From: an uncultured Alphaproteobacteria bacterium
GTDB lineage: Bacteria > Pseudomonadota > Alphaproteobacteria > Thalassobaculales > Thalassobaculaceae
Reading direction: 5' to 3'
Length of the DNA stretch: 48,367 bases
Assembly: GCA_937776645.1 (NCBI GenBank)
Contig: CALMRI010000035.1
Coordinates: forward strand, 1-48,367
Below the pieces are notes generated by a model, which saw only the letters and a program-made list of their open reading frames with translations, did not search any database and was not told where the DNA came from. Position numbers and translations under genes: made by a program. This document shows, in pieces, positions 9,613 to 21,195 of the stretch. Within the stretch, counting starts at the first letter, position 1. Each line of letters starts with the position of its first letter.

Positions 9613-11334
9613 ATGACTAAACAAAAGCGTGGGCTCGCCCGAGGATTGACCAATTACGGCGACATGGATTTCAGCCTGTATCTCAGGCGCGCGAACGCTG
9701 CTTCCATGGGCTATGGTAGCGAGATTCTACACAAACCCGTGGTTGGCATCGCCGATACAGGCAGTGGCTTCAACAACTGTCACCGCCATGTTCCAGAACT
9801 GATCGACGCGGTGAAGCGCGGGGTCCTAGCGGCTGGCGGTCTGCCAGTCGTGTTTCCAACGATCTCGCTTGGCGAAACCTTCCTCAGCCCAACCTCGATG
9901 ATGTATCGCAACCTGATGAGTATGGACACCGAGGAGATGATCCGCGCCCAGCCAATGGACGCTGCGGTACTGATCGGTGGTTGCGACAAGACTTTGCCGG
10001 CCCAGCTGATGGGCGCCGCGAACGCCGATATTCCAGTCATCTCGTTGATCACCGGCCCGCAGTTGACGGGCCATTCCGAGGGCGAGCGCCTTGGCGCCTG
10101 CACCGATTGTCGGCGCTTTTGGGGCAAGTTCCGGGCCGGGGAAATCGACCAGGACGGTATCGATAAGATCGAGACCCGGCTGGTCACCACGTCCGGCACC
10201 TGTGCGGTAATGGGCACCGCCAGCACCATGGCCTGCATAACCGAGGCTCTGGGCATGGCGCTTCCCGGCACGGCGGCGATCCCGGCCGTCCATGCCGACC
10301 GGTTGCGGGCTTCGGAGGCTTCGGGCGCTCAAGCGGTAGCGCTGGCGCTGGCCCCCGACGCGGAAAAATTGACACCACGCAAGATAATGACCCCGGCCGC
10401 TATCGAGAACGCGCTACGGGTCCTGCTTTCGATCGGTGGATCGACCAACGCTATCGTGCATTTGACCGCCGTCGCCGGACGGCTGGGCATCCCTATCCCG
10501 CTCGATCAGTTGAACACGCTGTCCGATGAAACGCCGGTGCTGATCGATCTGAAGCCGACCGGTGAGCACTATATGGAAGATCTCTTCAAGGCCGGTGGCA
10601 TGGGGGTCGTGCTGCGCGAGCTGAAGCCTCTATTGAACCTGGATTGCATAACCGTGTCAGGCCAGACCCTGGGGGAGCGGCTGGAAGGCGAGCCGGCCTA
10701 TGTCGACCGTGCGGTGGTGCGCACGATGGTCGACCCAATTCAGCCGATGGGCGGTCTGGTCTCGCTGTTCGGATCCCTGGCGCCAGGCGGCGCCATCCTG
10801 AAGCGCTCGGCAGCCGATCCGGCGCTGTTCGAAACCGAAGGCCGGGCCATCGTGTTCTCGTCTTTGGAAGACTTGGCAGCACGTGTCGACGACCCCGATC
10901 TGGATATCGAGCCCAATGACATCATGGTGCTGCAGAACGCCGGCCCGAAAAGCCCAGCGGCGATGCCAGAAGCCGGATATTTGCCGATCCCCAAGAAACT
11001 GGCACGCGCCGGATTAAAGGACATGGTACGGATTTCCGATGCTAGGATGAGTGGTACCGCCTATGGCACGATCATCCTGCATGTCACCCCAGAAGCTGCA
11101 ATTGGTGGGCCGTTGGCTTTGGTTCGGACCGGGGACCGTATCCGGGTCAGCGTCAAGAACAGGTCGCTTGATCTACTGGTCGACGACGCTGAGCTGGAAC
11201 ACCGCCGCGCCGAGCTGCCCAAAAATGCTGTACCAAGCCCGCCGCGGGGCTACCAGAAGCTATACTATGACAGCGTCTTGCAGGCTGATGCCGGATGCGA
11301 TTTCGACTTCCTCAGGGACCCGTCTCTTTTGTAG
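9613..11334 (+). CDS. IlvD/Edd-family sugar-acid dehydratase
   Basis: The 573-residue enzyme belongs to the dihydroxy-acid/phosphogluconate dehydratase family, which removes water from polyhydroxy acids using an iron-sulfur cluster. Cluster cysteines are visible at about residue 56 (FNNCHRHVPEL), 124 (IGGCDKTLPAQLMG) and 197 (TTSGTCAVMGTASTMAC). The first one sits in NCHRH rather than the CNMH of classical IlvD, and the protein resembles the arabonate/xylonate dehydratase branch more than branched-chain synthesis enzymes. The ATG at 9613 is chosen for its AGGAAAC ribosome site about 6 bases upstream; the in-frame ATG at 9547 has none. Nearby UxaA, lactonase-type amidohydrolase and SDR genes support a role in sugar-acid breakdown. 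The substrate is inferred only at class level. Confidence 0.85.
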   Translation: MTKQKRGLARGLTNYGDMDFSLYLRRANAASMGYGSEILHKPVVGIADTGSGFNNCHRHVPELIDAVKRGVLAAGGLPVVFPTISLGETFLSPTSMMYRNLMSMDTEEMIRAQPMDAAVLIGGCDKTLPAQLMGAANADIPVISLITGPQLTGHSEGERLGACTDCRRFWGKFRAGEIDQDGIDKIETRLVTTSGTCAVMGTASTMACITEALGMALPGTAAIPAVHADRLRASEASGAQAVALALAPDAEKLTPRKIMTPAAIENALRVLLSIGGSTNAIVHLTAVAGRLGIPIPLDQLNTLSDETPVLIDLKPTGEHYMEDLFKAGGMGVVLRELKPLLNLDCITVSGQTLGERLEGEPAYVDRAVVRTMVDPIQPMGGLVSLFGSLAPGGAILKRSAADPALFETEGRAIVFSSLEDLAARVDDPDLDIEPNDIMVLQNAGPKSPAAMPEAGYLPIPKKLARAGLKDMVRISDARMSGTAYGTIILHVTPEAAIGGPLALVRTGDRIRVSVKNRSLDLLVDDAELEHRRAELPKNAVPSPPRGYQKLYYDSVLQADAGCDFDFLRDPSLL

Positions 11335-11391
11335 CGGCGGCGATATTCAGTCCTCGGCATCCATAAAGCTCTCTGGGAGCGCTTCGCTCAA

Positions 11392-12939
11392 ATGCGCGTC
11401 TTTCTCCTCGTCCCACACCCACTCGGAAAACTCGATGGCCGGGTTTTTTCGAGCGTGGCAAGCGTTCGGCTACGATGTTTGGAAATCGCGCCGCATCTTG
11501 CCAAGCTCGGCCATAACCTGAAACTGGTCATCGATCGTGATGTCCCAGCGATGGTGCGCGATGGCTCATTCTTTGAGGCGGACACCTATATCAATTTCAA
11601 GACCACGTACAATCTCGGCCCCTATCTCGGCGACGCGGCGGACCTAGGCAAGGCCGTCATCGTCGACATCTGCGATAATGTTTTCACCGGCCCTGACGCC
11701 GCCGTGCATGAGTCCCTGCTGACCTTCGCGACGCTCGCGACGGCGCCGACACAGGAACTGGCGGCTCTCATCACCGCGCGGCAGACGCCGACGTTGGTTA
11801 TTCCTGACTGTCTGGAAGGTATGGGAACCGAGGAGCCGGCGGGCTTTCCCGATGGCCCGGTCCGATTACTCTGGTTCGGGCGCCAGTCGAACGCCGCTCC
11901 ACTGCTTGCGTGCCTGCCAAATCTCTTAGTCGGCTTAGCTGGTCGGAGCCTCGACTTGACCGTGGTCTGCGATGCTGCGGAAAGTTTGGCCGAGGAGATC
12001 CGCAATGGCGCTCCCGGTCTCACGGTCAAGGGATTGGAATGGTCTCCATCAACGCTATCCAAGGCTTTATCAGCCTGCCATATCGTGTTGACCCCAACCT
12101 CACAGGCACCAACCTATGTCACCAAATCGCCTAACCGGCTAGCCCATGCGTTGTGGCACAACCGGCCCGTGGCAACCCAACCGTTCCCAAACGTCAAGCC
12201 GTTTGAGTCCCATATATGCGTCGATGACCACCTCGGAGCTGCCATTTCCAGCATGCTGCGGACTTGGCCCGAGACCATCCGGCGAACCAAAGCCGGGCGG
12301 GTGGCAGTCGAGGCTGAGCTGCACCCCAGGATCGTTGCAGCCGCATGGGACAAAGCGCTGCGGCGAGCCGCGGCGTTGGCCCCAACGACGCCCCAGCGGT
12401 CGCCCACCACAGCCGAGGTTCGGCTGAACATCGGCTGTGGCGACAAGCTGCTTCCCCATTATATCAATATCGACGCGACTGGTGATCGCCAAGGCCCCAA
12501 ACCTGACATGGTCTGCGATGCCCGCAATCTGTCAAGCTTTGTCGATGGATCTGTCGACGAGATACTATCCGTGCACCTGATCGAGCATCTGGCAAGATGG
12601 GACGCGCCGATGGCCATTGGCGAATGGGTCCGGGTACTGCGGCCGGGCGGACGTTTGATCATCGAGTGTCCGAACCTACTTGCCGCCTGCGCCGAGCTGC
12701 TCCAGGCGCCGGAGGCAGCTAACGACCTGGAAGGCCTTGCCGCGCAACGCACAATGTGGGCCTTTTACGGCAATCCAGCCGATGGCGACCCCTTGATGAT
12801 GCATCAGTGGGGCTACACCCCGGATAGTCTCGGACGCCTTTTGGTCGAAGCGGGTCTGGTCGACGTTCGCTCGGAGCCGGCGAAATTCAAGTTGGGCGCC
12901 CCACGCGACATGCGGCTGGTTGGCATCAAACCCGCCTGA
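11392..12939 (+). CDS. Glycosyltransferase-like / methyltransferase fusion protein
   Basis: The 515-residue product has two parts. Residues 1-330 look like a GT-B glycosyltransferase: a first Rossmann-type start (MRVFLLVPHPLGKLDGRVFS), a second half with VRLLWFGRQSNAAPLLACLP, VKGLEWSPSTLSKALSACHI and KSPNRLAHALWHNRPVA. Residues 340-515 form a class I SAM methyltransferase with motif I LNIGCG at about 345-350, YINIDATG, the block SVDEILSVHLIEHL and WVRVLRPGGRLIIECPN. Such fusions are found in surface polysaccharide synthesis, where a methyl group may cap a glycan. No other polysaccharide genes are close, so the product acted on is unknown. The gene is intact and ends 8 bases from the convergent amidohydrolase. 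Confidence 0.8.
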   Translation: MRVFLLVPHPLGKLDGRVFSSVASVRLRCLEIAPHLAKLGHNLKLVIDRDVPAMVRDGSFFEADTYINFKTTYNLGPYLGDAADLGKAVIVDICDNVFTGPDAAVHESLLTFATLATAPTQELAALITARQTPTLVIPDCLEGMGTEEPAGFPDGPVRLLWFGRQSNAAPLLACLPNLLVGLAGRSLDLTVVCDAAESLAEEIRNGAPGLTVKGLEWSPSTLSKALSACHIVLTPTSQAPTYVTKSPNRLAHALWHNRPVATQPFPNVKPFESHICVDDHLGAAISSMLRTWPETIRRTKAGRVAVEAELHPRIVAAAWDKALRRAAALAPTTPQRSPTTAEVRLNIGCGDKLLPHYINIDATGDRQGPKPDMVCDARNLSSFVDGSVDEILSVHLIEHLARWDAPMAIGEWVRVLRPGGRLIIECPNLLAACAELLQAPEAANDLEGLAAQRTMWAFYGNPADGDPLMMHQWGYTPDSLGRLLVEAGLVDVRSEPAKFKLGAPRDMRLVGIKPA

Positions 12940-12947
12940 GTAACCCC

Positions 12948-13877
12948 TTAGGATTTAACCACCTGATCTTCGGCGGCAAAGCGGTAAAGTTTCGCGGGGT
13001 TGTCTCTCAGTATCCGTGTTCGCCGGCTTTCCTCCGGGACCCAATCTACAAGCCGATCGAGCAACATTAGGTCTTCCGGTGGGTTCTCGAGCATTGAGAC
13101 ATGCGGCCAGTTCGACCCCCAGACCATCCGCTCCGGCGCCCAGTCAACCAACGCCCGGGCGAAATCGGCGACCGCCGGATCATCGATCCTGCGATCCCGA
13201 GACATCTCATAGGGCGCCGACAATTTGACCCAAACCTTGTCCCGGTCAATTAACCGGGTCAGCGCTGTGAAGCCCTGCTGGCTGAGGTTTCTGGTCCGCG
13301 AGAACAGACCGATATGGTTCAGTACCACCCGCCCCGGCCATTCGCGGATTGTTTGCTCGACCTCATGCAGGTCGGAGCCGTCCATTTCCAGATCTACATC
13401 CCAGCCGAAATCATGCACCCGCCAGGCCAATCGGTCGACCGCTTCCCAGCCATCCCCTTCCCCGCCGCCGCGCATCCTGAAACGGGTACCAATTATTCCA
13501 GCTGCGAGGAGACCCTCAAGCTCAACATCACTAACGCTAGCATGTACCGCGGCCACGCCGCGCACCAAATCCGCCGAGTGCCCATCCAGGCTCTTGGTCA
13601 AAATCTTCATCGCGTCGAGCAGGCAATCATGATCGTTTCCATAATGGTCCGGCTGTACCAGCACGACCCTATTAGTGCCCAATTGGGCCTGGACCTCACG
13701 GTAGGCGCCGGTGGTGAAGTCCTCCAACCCCTCAGCCGGCTCATCGGACGCAGCGGGATAGCGCTCGACCGGGCCGAACACATGGGCATGGCAATCGCAA
13801 AATGCGCTCGGCGCCTCGGTCACTTTGATCGGTCGGTCAAAAAATTTGTCAAGGTTATCTTGGCCTGGATCGAACAT
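12948..13877 (-). CDS. Amidohydrolase family 2 lactonase (PDC hydrolase / sugar-lactonase type)
   Basis: The 309-residue protein is a metal-dependent hydrolase of the amidohydrolase superfamily. The metal-binding HxH sits at about residues 30-32 in FCDCHAHVFGPVERYP. Later landmarks are GTRFRMRG, RVVLNHIGLF with its conserved His, and WGSNWPHVSM near residue 250. This pattern fits the group that opens lactones: 2-pyrone-4,6-dicarboxylate hydrolase (LigI), galactarolactone isomerase and fuconolactonase-like enzymes. The gene lies downstream of a UxaA-family dehydratase on the same strand, separated by a truncated NUDIX gene, and near an IlvD-type dehydratase and an SDR, which argues for a sugar-lactone substrate over an aromatic one. 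Substrate assignment is inference. Confidence 0.82.
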   Translation of the reverse strand: MFDPGQDNLDKFFDRPIKVTEAPSAFCDCHAHVFGPVERYPAASDEPAEGLEDFTTGAYREVQAQLGTNRVVLVQPDHYGNDHDCLLDAMKILTKSLDGHSADLVRGVAAVHASVSDVELEGLLAAGIIGTRFRMRGGGEGDGWEAVDRLAWRVHDFGWDVDLEMDGSDLHEVEQTIREWPGRVVLNHIGLFSRTRNLSQQGFTALTRLIDRDKVWVKLSAPYEMSRDRRIDDPAVADFARALVDWAPERMVWGSNWPHVSMLENPPEDLMLLDRLVDWVPEESRRTRILRDNPAKLYRFAAEDQVVKS

Positions 13878-13921
13878 TCAGCAACTCCTCTTACGGCAGA
13901 GGACGAGGTCATGCCGCGTCG

Positions 13922-14329
13922 TCAATAAACCTGAAACTCGCCGGTCCTCTTGTAGATCTGAAAACGCGCGGCCGCCCGACGATGGGCGAACATCGCCTCG
14001 AGCAATGCGTCAGGCGAAAACCAATCCAGAGCCGCGGTTTCGACCCCATCCACATGCAAACCATCGCGCCATGAACGGGCGAAGAAGTCGAGCCCGAAGG
14101 CCTGAACCTGGTCGCCATTCGGATACAGTGTGATCTCGTAAGTCGGGTCTGAGGGAAAACCCCAGGCCTTGGCGTCCAGAACCTCTAGGCCAGTCTCCTC
14201 GCGCACTTCGCGCCTCATCACTTGGGTAATGTCCTCGCCCACTTCGGCATAACCCGATTGCCGATGATTTGGCGAAGTTGACCGAGGTAGCTGCCCTCGA
14301 AATCCCTCACGGCGTGCCAGCTCGGTCAA
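13922..14329 (-). pseudogene. NUDIX hydrolase, N-terminus lost
   Basis: The frame carries a complete Nudix box, GYAEVGEDITQVMRREVREE followed by TGLEV, which fits GX5EX7REUXEEXGU. A normal C-terminal half follows (VQAFGLDFFARSWRDGLHVD, ALDWFSPDALLEAMFAHRRA). What should come before the box, a beta strand ending in the WxxPGG type stretch, is replaced by LPRSTSPNHRQS, which looks like a frame change. Only 17 bases then remain before the stop of the UxaA gene. The gene is therefore truncated at its 5' end and probably inactive. The NUDIX substrate cannot be told. Confidence 0.7.
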
Positions 14330-14346
14330 GCGTCACGGCGCGTCAA

Positions 14347-16753
<2,407 letters not shown>

Positions 16754-16838
16754 GCGCAGCCGGCATGGGCATTATCTTTCAACGCTGAGTTACATCTGGT
16801 ATTGGATTTGCCTTAATACTCAATTTGTTGAGACGAGC

Positions 16839-17576
16839 ATGATGCCCGACGATAACGCCGCGACCTTCGGGCAATCCAGGCAGACCGAGGCGGCATCCCT
16901 GCAAGCGGAACGACGGGTGAAACGACCGGCGGAATCGCGGGGCCGCGCCTATGTGCTGTCCTGTTCATCGACTTTCCGCGACAAAGTGATGGCTTTGGCG
17001 GCGCGGCGCGGGGTGAGCACTGGTGATTTGGCCCGCGCGGTTCTGTTGCTAATACCAAAAGGCGTTCTGGCACGGGCGGTTGATCCGGGCGAACCACCCC
17101 CCGAAGACCGGGAAATCGTGAAACTGCAATCCGGGCCGACGAAGGGTCGGTCCTTGAAGCGCAAACCCCGCCTGCAGTTGCGACTACCCGCCGGCCACGA
17201 CATGGCCGAGCTACGTCGGGCCTTGTCACTGGCGCTCGATCTGGCCGCTGGCGAGCAGGAAATTGCGTTGGAAAACGATGCCGATCGCCAGACCAAGGCG
17301 GAATCCGGTCGGGCCAGAGACGGTCAGTCCGACGAGATAAACAGCCTGCGCCGGATCATCGACACCATCGCGCTACGACCGCTTGAGAATGGCGTAACTT
17401 CGCGAGTCGAGGCGTTGCACGTGCTTGGCTTTTCCCCCTTTGTGACGCCGGATCGCGCCAGTATCCGGAGCCGTTTTCGCCAACTGGCCCGGGTTTATCA
17501 CCCCGATGCCCCGCTCGGCGACCACGTTCTGATGAGCCAACTCAACGAGGCGCTAGAGCGGCTTATTTCGTTCTGA
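16839..17576 (+). CDS. J-domain protein with N-terminal strand-helix modules
   Basis: The 245-residue protein ends in a short J-like domain: LGFSPFVTPDRASIRSRFRQ, then LARVYHPDAP with the HPD tripeptide at about 221-223, and MSQLNEALERLISF. The HPD loop stimulates DnaK-type ATPases. Two N-terminal stretches have a strand plus amphipathic helix look: AYVLSCSSTFRDKVMALAAR with GVSTGDLARAVLLLIP (38-73), and RLQLRLPAGHDMAELRRALS (111-130). They resemble ribbon-helix-helix modules. A basic linker, KGRSLKRKPR, separates them. It lacks the zinc and substrate domains of DnaJ, so it is a specialised co-chaperone or a protein that uses the J-domain for recruitment. No partner gene is adjacent. Confidence 0.72.
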   Translation: MMPDDNAATFGQSRQTEAASLQAERRVKRPAESRGRAYVLSCSSTFRDKVMALAARRGVSTGDLARAVLLLIPKGVLARAVDPGEPPPEDREIVKLQSGPTKGRSLKRKPRLQLRLPAGHDMAELRRALSLALDLAAGEQEIALENDADRQTKAESGRARDGQSDEINSLRRIIDTIALRPLENGVTSRVEALHVLGFSPFVTPDRASIRSRFRQLARVYHPDAPLGDHVLMSQLNEALERLISF

Positions 17577-17787
17577 GAGAGGTTGGCCCCGCGATCAAAC
17601 CTGTTGCGGGTGCAGGATAAGTGCTGAGAATCTTGACAATTCGTTGCCGCCAGCTTAGTTCGTCGGGCATGTTTATGGACGCTTCATATTGTCCGCCGAT
17701 CGCTCGGCGAATTAGCACCCCGGTTCTCCTAGAGAGCCGGGCTTACGCTAATTTAACGATACCTGATCGGACCGGAGCTGTGCAGCC

Positions 17788-18814
17788 ATGCGACATGATC
17801 GACTGACCACCGACCTCACCCCGCCCAATTCCCCTATGACATCGTCAACGAATGCACCTTCCAACTCGGCGGCCTTCAACCTGGAGGCGTTTCGGGCCGC
17901 CCAACTGAGAATTTCCGGCCGCGTCCGCCACACGCCGCTGATCGACGTGGCCCCGGTGCGGGCAAACCCGGCGCCGGGTGCCCGCCTGTTGCTGAAGCTC
18001 GACAATCTACAACCAACAGGATCGTTCAAGGTACGGGGCGCCTGCAATACCTTGATGACCCTGAACGAGCCGCAGAAACGGGCGGGCCTTATCACCGCGT
18101 CGGGCGGCAACCATGGCCTAGGCGTCGCCTATGCCGCAGCCATGCTCGGCTGTCCGGCTGTGATCTATCTTCCGACGAACACCCCAGCCGAAAAGGCGGA
18201 AAAGGCGAAATCATGGGGCGCTGAAATACAGTCGGTGGGTGCGGTCTGGGATGAGGCCAACCTTGCCGCCCTCGCCCGAGCCGAGGCCGATGGCTTGACC
18301 TATATCCATCCTTTCGCCGACCCACGGGTGATTCATGGCCAAGGCACGATAGCGCTGGAGATTCTCGACGACACGCCGGAGACCGATCTGCTGTTGGTCG
18401 CCATCGGTGGAGGCGGACTGATCGCCGGCGTCGCCGCCGCCGCCAAGGCAATGAAACCGGGGATCAAGGTGATAGGGATCGAGCCAACCGGGGCCCCAAC
18501 CCACTACAAAAGCCGTGAGGCCGGGGCAGTCATAACCCTGGAGAACATCAAGACCCGCGCCGGCACTCTGGCGCCGCGCCGATCCGACCCGCTGAATTTC
18601 GATTTGATCCAGCGCCATGTCGACGACATCGTGCTGGTGACCGACACCGATATGGAACGGGCCGCCCGCTGGCTCTGGTATGAGCTTGCCATCGCCGCCG
18701 AGTTAAGCGGCGCCGCCGCCATAGCGGCGCTGATGACCGGTGCGGTCACCGTGCCCGAGGGCTCGACGAGTCTGCGCTATCGTCTGCGGCGCCGGCACAG
18801 ACGGGATGAGTTGA
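17788..18814 (+). pseudogene. Threonine/serine dehydratase-type PLP enzyme, C-terminal frameshift
   Basis: This is a fold-type II PLP enzyme of the threonine dehydratase/serine racemase group, deaminating hydroxy amino acids. The PLP lysine is at about residue 81 in QPTGSFKVRGACN. SGGNHGLGVAYAAAMLG and the phosphate loop AIGGGGLIAGVAAAAKA follow, and the order is complete to SGAAAIAALMTGAVTVPEG. The expected end, VCAIVCGAGTDGMS, is present but in the next frame and stops at 18812-18814, so a single base-class indel lies near 18765. As read, the frame would run on with an abnormal basic tail to 18843. The active site is upstream of the break, so a shortened enzyme could still fold. GGAG lies 10 bases before the ATG. 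Confidence 0.8.
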
Positions 18815-19272
18815 AATGGCCGCACATACGGCCGTCACGGTGACCCATATTTTGGGATTGAGCCCTACCAGAATAATCTCGGCGTCATAATTGGCGAATG
18901 CTGGGAGGGTTACTATAGGCAACCCTTCCAGCTGCGCGCACGATCCAGGATAGATCCAATAGCCCCCTATGCGGCTTGGAAAACGGCTTAATCTATAGGC
19001 GTGCTCGAAAGTGACGCCCAAAATTTAAAACCGGCGCGTGCAACGTGTGCCGTCAATTTTCTGGCCACGTTGGTAACTTTGGATAGCTTACCTATCCCAC
19101 GCTCTATTGAAATTCCCACACGCTTACCGCGCTCACCCATACCGGGTCGACACCCCCTTCTATCGCGGCCCTTATCGCGGTCGAAAGGTCTGGCACTCCG
19201 AATTAACCAGATGCCCGCCGACCCCCATCGGCTCGTGCCAAAGGGCGATCTCAAGGGGTTCGACAATGCTCA
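18815..19272. other. Gap without an identifiable gene
   Basis: Between the dehydratase and phnA no frame looks like a known family. A minus-strand stretch around 18850-18990 reads GGYWIYPGSCAQLEGLPIVT and could be a remnant, but flanking stops prevent assignment. I see no strong terminator hairpin or RNA. Confidence 0.4.
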
Positions 19273-20548
19273 TCATGCGACCTTGCCGGCGACGACGGGC
19301 CGATGGGCTAGATTAAGACCGACATGGAAGGCATCGTAATTACGCAGGCGGTGCTCAGGAGCGATAGCGGCAATCGGCACGCTGCTGATCAGCGGCACTA
19401 CCTGTTCGGTTAAACCGCCGTGAGAGCGCAACGGCACATCAAGGCCGGAGAGATCATGACGCGCTGCACTGGTGCCAAGTGCCTTATGCTCGGTTGAGAC
19501 GATGACGATGTCGCCAACCCGGTCCTCGGGAAGCTCGAACCGCGCGCAGGCCTCGGTCCGGGTCAGAACCGCGTCCATGCCGTCAATTGCCGCCAACGCC
19601 CGGATCACTGCCTGGACATCCGCCCCATCCGGTAAATAGGCGGTAGCAAAGGATCCCAGTGCGCCGTGATGCGCCACATAAGGATCGGTGATCGGCAGGA
19701 TTACCCGCACCGCGCCCTCTCCAACCAATTCATCCAGCACATCCTGCAGATAGATCACGTCTGGCTCTCCCGACGCGTCGTGCTTGGCGCTCATGCCGTG
19801 GTCGGCGGTCAAGACCAATGTCGCGCCGAGATCCTCGAGGGCGGCCCAATAGCCATCCATCATTTGATAGAAAGCGTTTGCACCATCGGTGCCGGGCGCA
19901 AATTTATGCTGAATATAGTCGGTGGTAGACAGATACATCAGGTCCGGCTGCTCTCGCTCCATCAGCTTGGCCCCGGCGGCGAAGACAAACTCCGACAGAT
20001 CGGCACTATAGACCGAGGGTACGGGTAGGCCGGTTAACTGCAGCAACCCCTCGACGCCATTCTCGGCGACCGTCGCTTCATCGGCTTTCTCGGCAGAAAA
20101 ACAGATCGATCCACCAGCGCCATGCGCCAACCCATGCCCCAACAACCGCCGCAGCTTGTCCTTGGCGGTTATCACCACGATCCGGGCCCCAGCCTGTTCA
20201 AACGCCGCAAAGATCGTCGGCGCCCGCAGAAAAGCCGGGTCGTTCATCATCACCTCGGCATCGGCGTCGCGGTCATAAAAGAAATTACCGCAGATCCCAT
20301 GCACCGACGGCGGCTGACCGGTGACGATCGACAGGTTGTTTGGGTTGGTGAAGCTCGGCACCACGCTTTCGGCCCGTAGATCGGCACCGCGGGCGATCAT
20401 CCCGGCGGTGAACGGCATCGCACCGGCGGCTACCGCCTGCTCGATATAATCCGGTTCCGAGCCGTCGATGCAGACCACCACTAACGGGCGCTCCGGCCAA
20501 CCATAGAGTCCGCCCGTTCACTTCGATGCTCTGGCCAATATTACTCAT
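19273..20548 (-). pseudogene. phnA: Phosphonoacetate hydrolase (alkaline phosphatase superfamily), one-base frameshift
   Basis: Read across one frame change, this is a complete PhnA-type hydrolase, which cleaves the C-P bond of phosphonoacetate to acetate and phosphate with two metal ions. The start MSNIGQSIEVNGRT at 20548 has GGAGG 6 bases upstream. A single extra base near 20505 separates it from YGWPERPLVVVCIDGSEPDY. Metal and catalytic residues are visible: the Asp in VCIDGSEPD, the nucleophile Thr in PSFTNPNNLSI, TTDYIQHKF, TADHGM and the C-terminal SHGG. The rest, about 400 residues, is undamaged. No phnW, phnX or phosphonate transporter lies in the window. A very recent mutation or a sequence error would explain the clean remainder. 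Confidence 0.83.
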
Positions 20549-20877
20549 GATCGCCTCCGACGATGCTTGTTTTTGACGAGATCCCCTGACTGGCGATCCG
20601 GTCATTGTCTTGGCGGTTCAATCAGGCGGATAGCCGGCGAGGAAGAGCCGTGATCCACGCCCGGCAATCGTCCGACAGCGCCACCGACACCTGGATCAGC
20701 GGCGCCTGGCTGCCTTATCGTCAGGAAACTCCAGCGGTGCGAGGTCTTGTCGAAATTGCCACGGCCTGGGCCCGGGAGCGTGATTAGGCCGATCGTAAAC
20801 CTCACCACACGAACCCCTAAGGTCTATCGGGACACAGCACCGGGCTAGATCGCAGACCGCCGAATGTTCCACACTGG
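20549..20877. other. Gap between phnA and the ABM-domain gene
   Basis: Apart from the phnA ribosome binding site I see no convincing gene. Short frames exist on both strands; one minus-strand stretch (APLIQVSVALSDDCRAWITA, about 20630-20710) has a protein-like look but no start and no recognisable family. Confidence 0.35.
20554..20558 (-). promoter_or_regulatory. Ribosome binding site of phnA
   Basis: A consensus GGAGG lies 5 bases before the ATG at 20546-20548. It places the start in the frame that is broken by the later indel and shows that the frame downstream of the indel is not the natural start. Confidence 0.6.
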
Positions 20878-21195
20878 TCAGTCTGGCAGCCAATAGGAAG
20901 CAGCGGCTGGAAAAACCGTGCGGGTTTCGATGCGCTCGGTCGGTCCATCGAGCGTATGCGCCGCCGCCTTCCAGACCGCGTAATGCGACGCGGCGCGATG
21001 CGCCTGGACGGCGGCCTCGTCCTTGTAGACCTCGTAGAAATAGTAGACCGCCTCGTCTTGCGTATCCTGCAGAACGTTGAAGCGCGCGCAGCCCGGTTCG
21101 TCACGCTCGGAGCCGAGCGCGTCGACTTCGATCGCCTCCAGGAACTCCTGGCGCATCTGCGGCTTGATCCTAACCTTCACCCAAATGGCGATCAT
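20878..21195 (-). CDS. Antibiotic-biosynthesis-monooxygenase (ABM) domain protein
   Basis: The 105-residue protein is a single ABM/YgiN-like dimeric alpha-beta barrel: MIAIWVKVRIKPQMRQEFLE, then EPGCARFNVLQDTQDEAVYY, FYEVYKDEAAVQAHRAASHY and WKAAAHTLDG. Family members act as cofactor-free quinone-forming monooxygenases or as signal-molecule-degrading enzymes (LsrG-like). The ATG at 21195 is chosen because its A is also the last base of the TGA of the upstream monooxygenase gene (TGATG), a sign of translational coupling. It therefore likely works on the product or in the same route as the Baeyer-Villiger-type enzyme. The C-terminal FPAAASYWLPD is complete. Confidence 0.82.
   Translation of the reverse strand: MIAIWVKVRIKPQMRQEFLEAIEVDALGSERDEPGCARFNVLQDTQDEAVYYFYEVYKDEAAVQAHRAASHYAVWKAAAHTLDGPTERIETRTVFPAAASYWLPD

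Noticed and set aside
17621..17806. Small plus-strand frame before the threonine dehydratase
   Set aside because: It has no ribosome site, an unbalanced composition (many Arg, Ser and Cys) and overlaps the dehydratase start.
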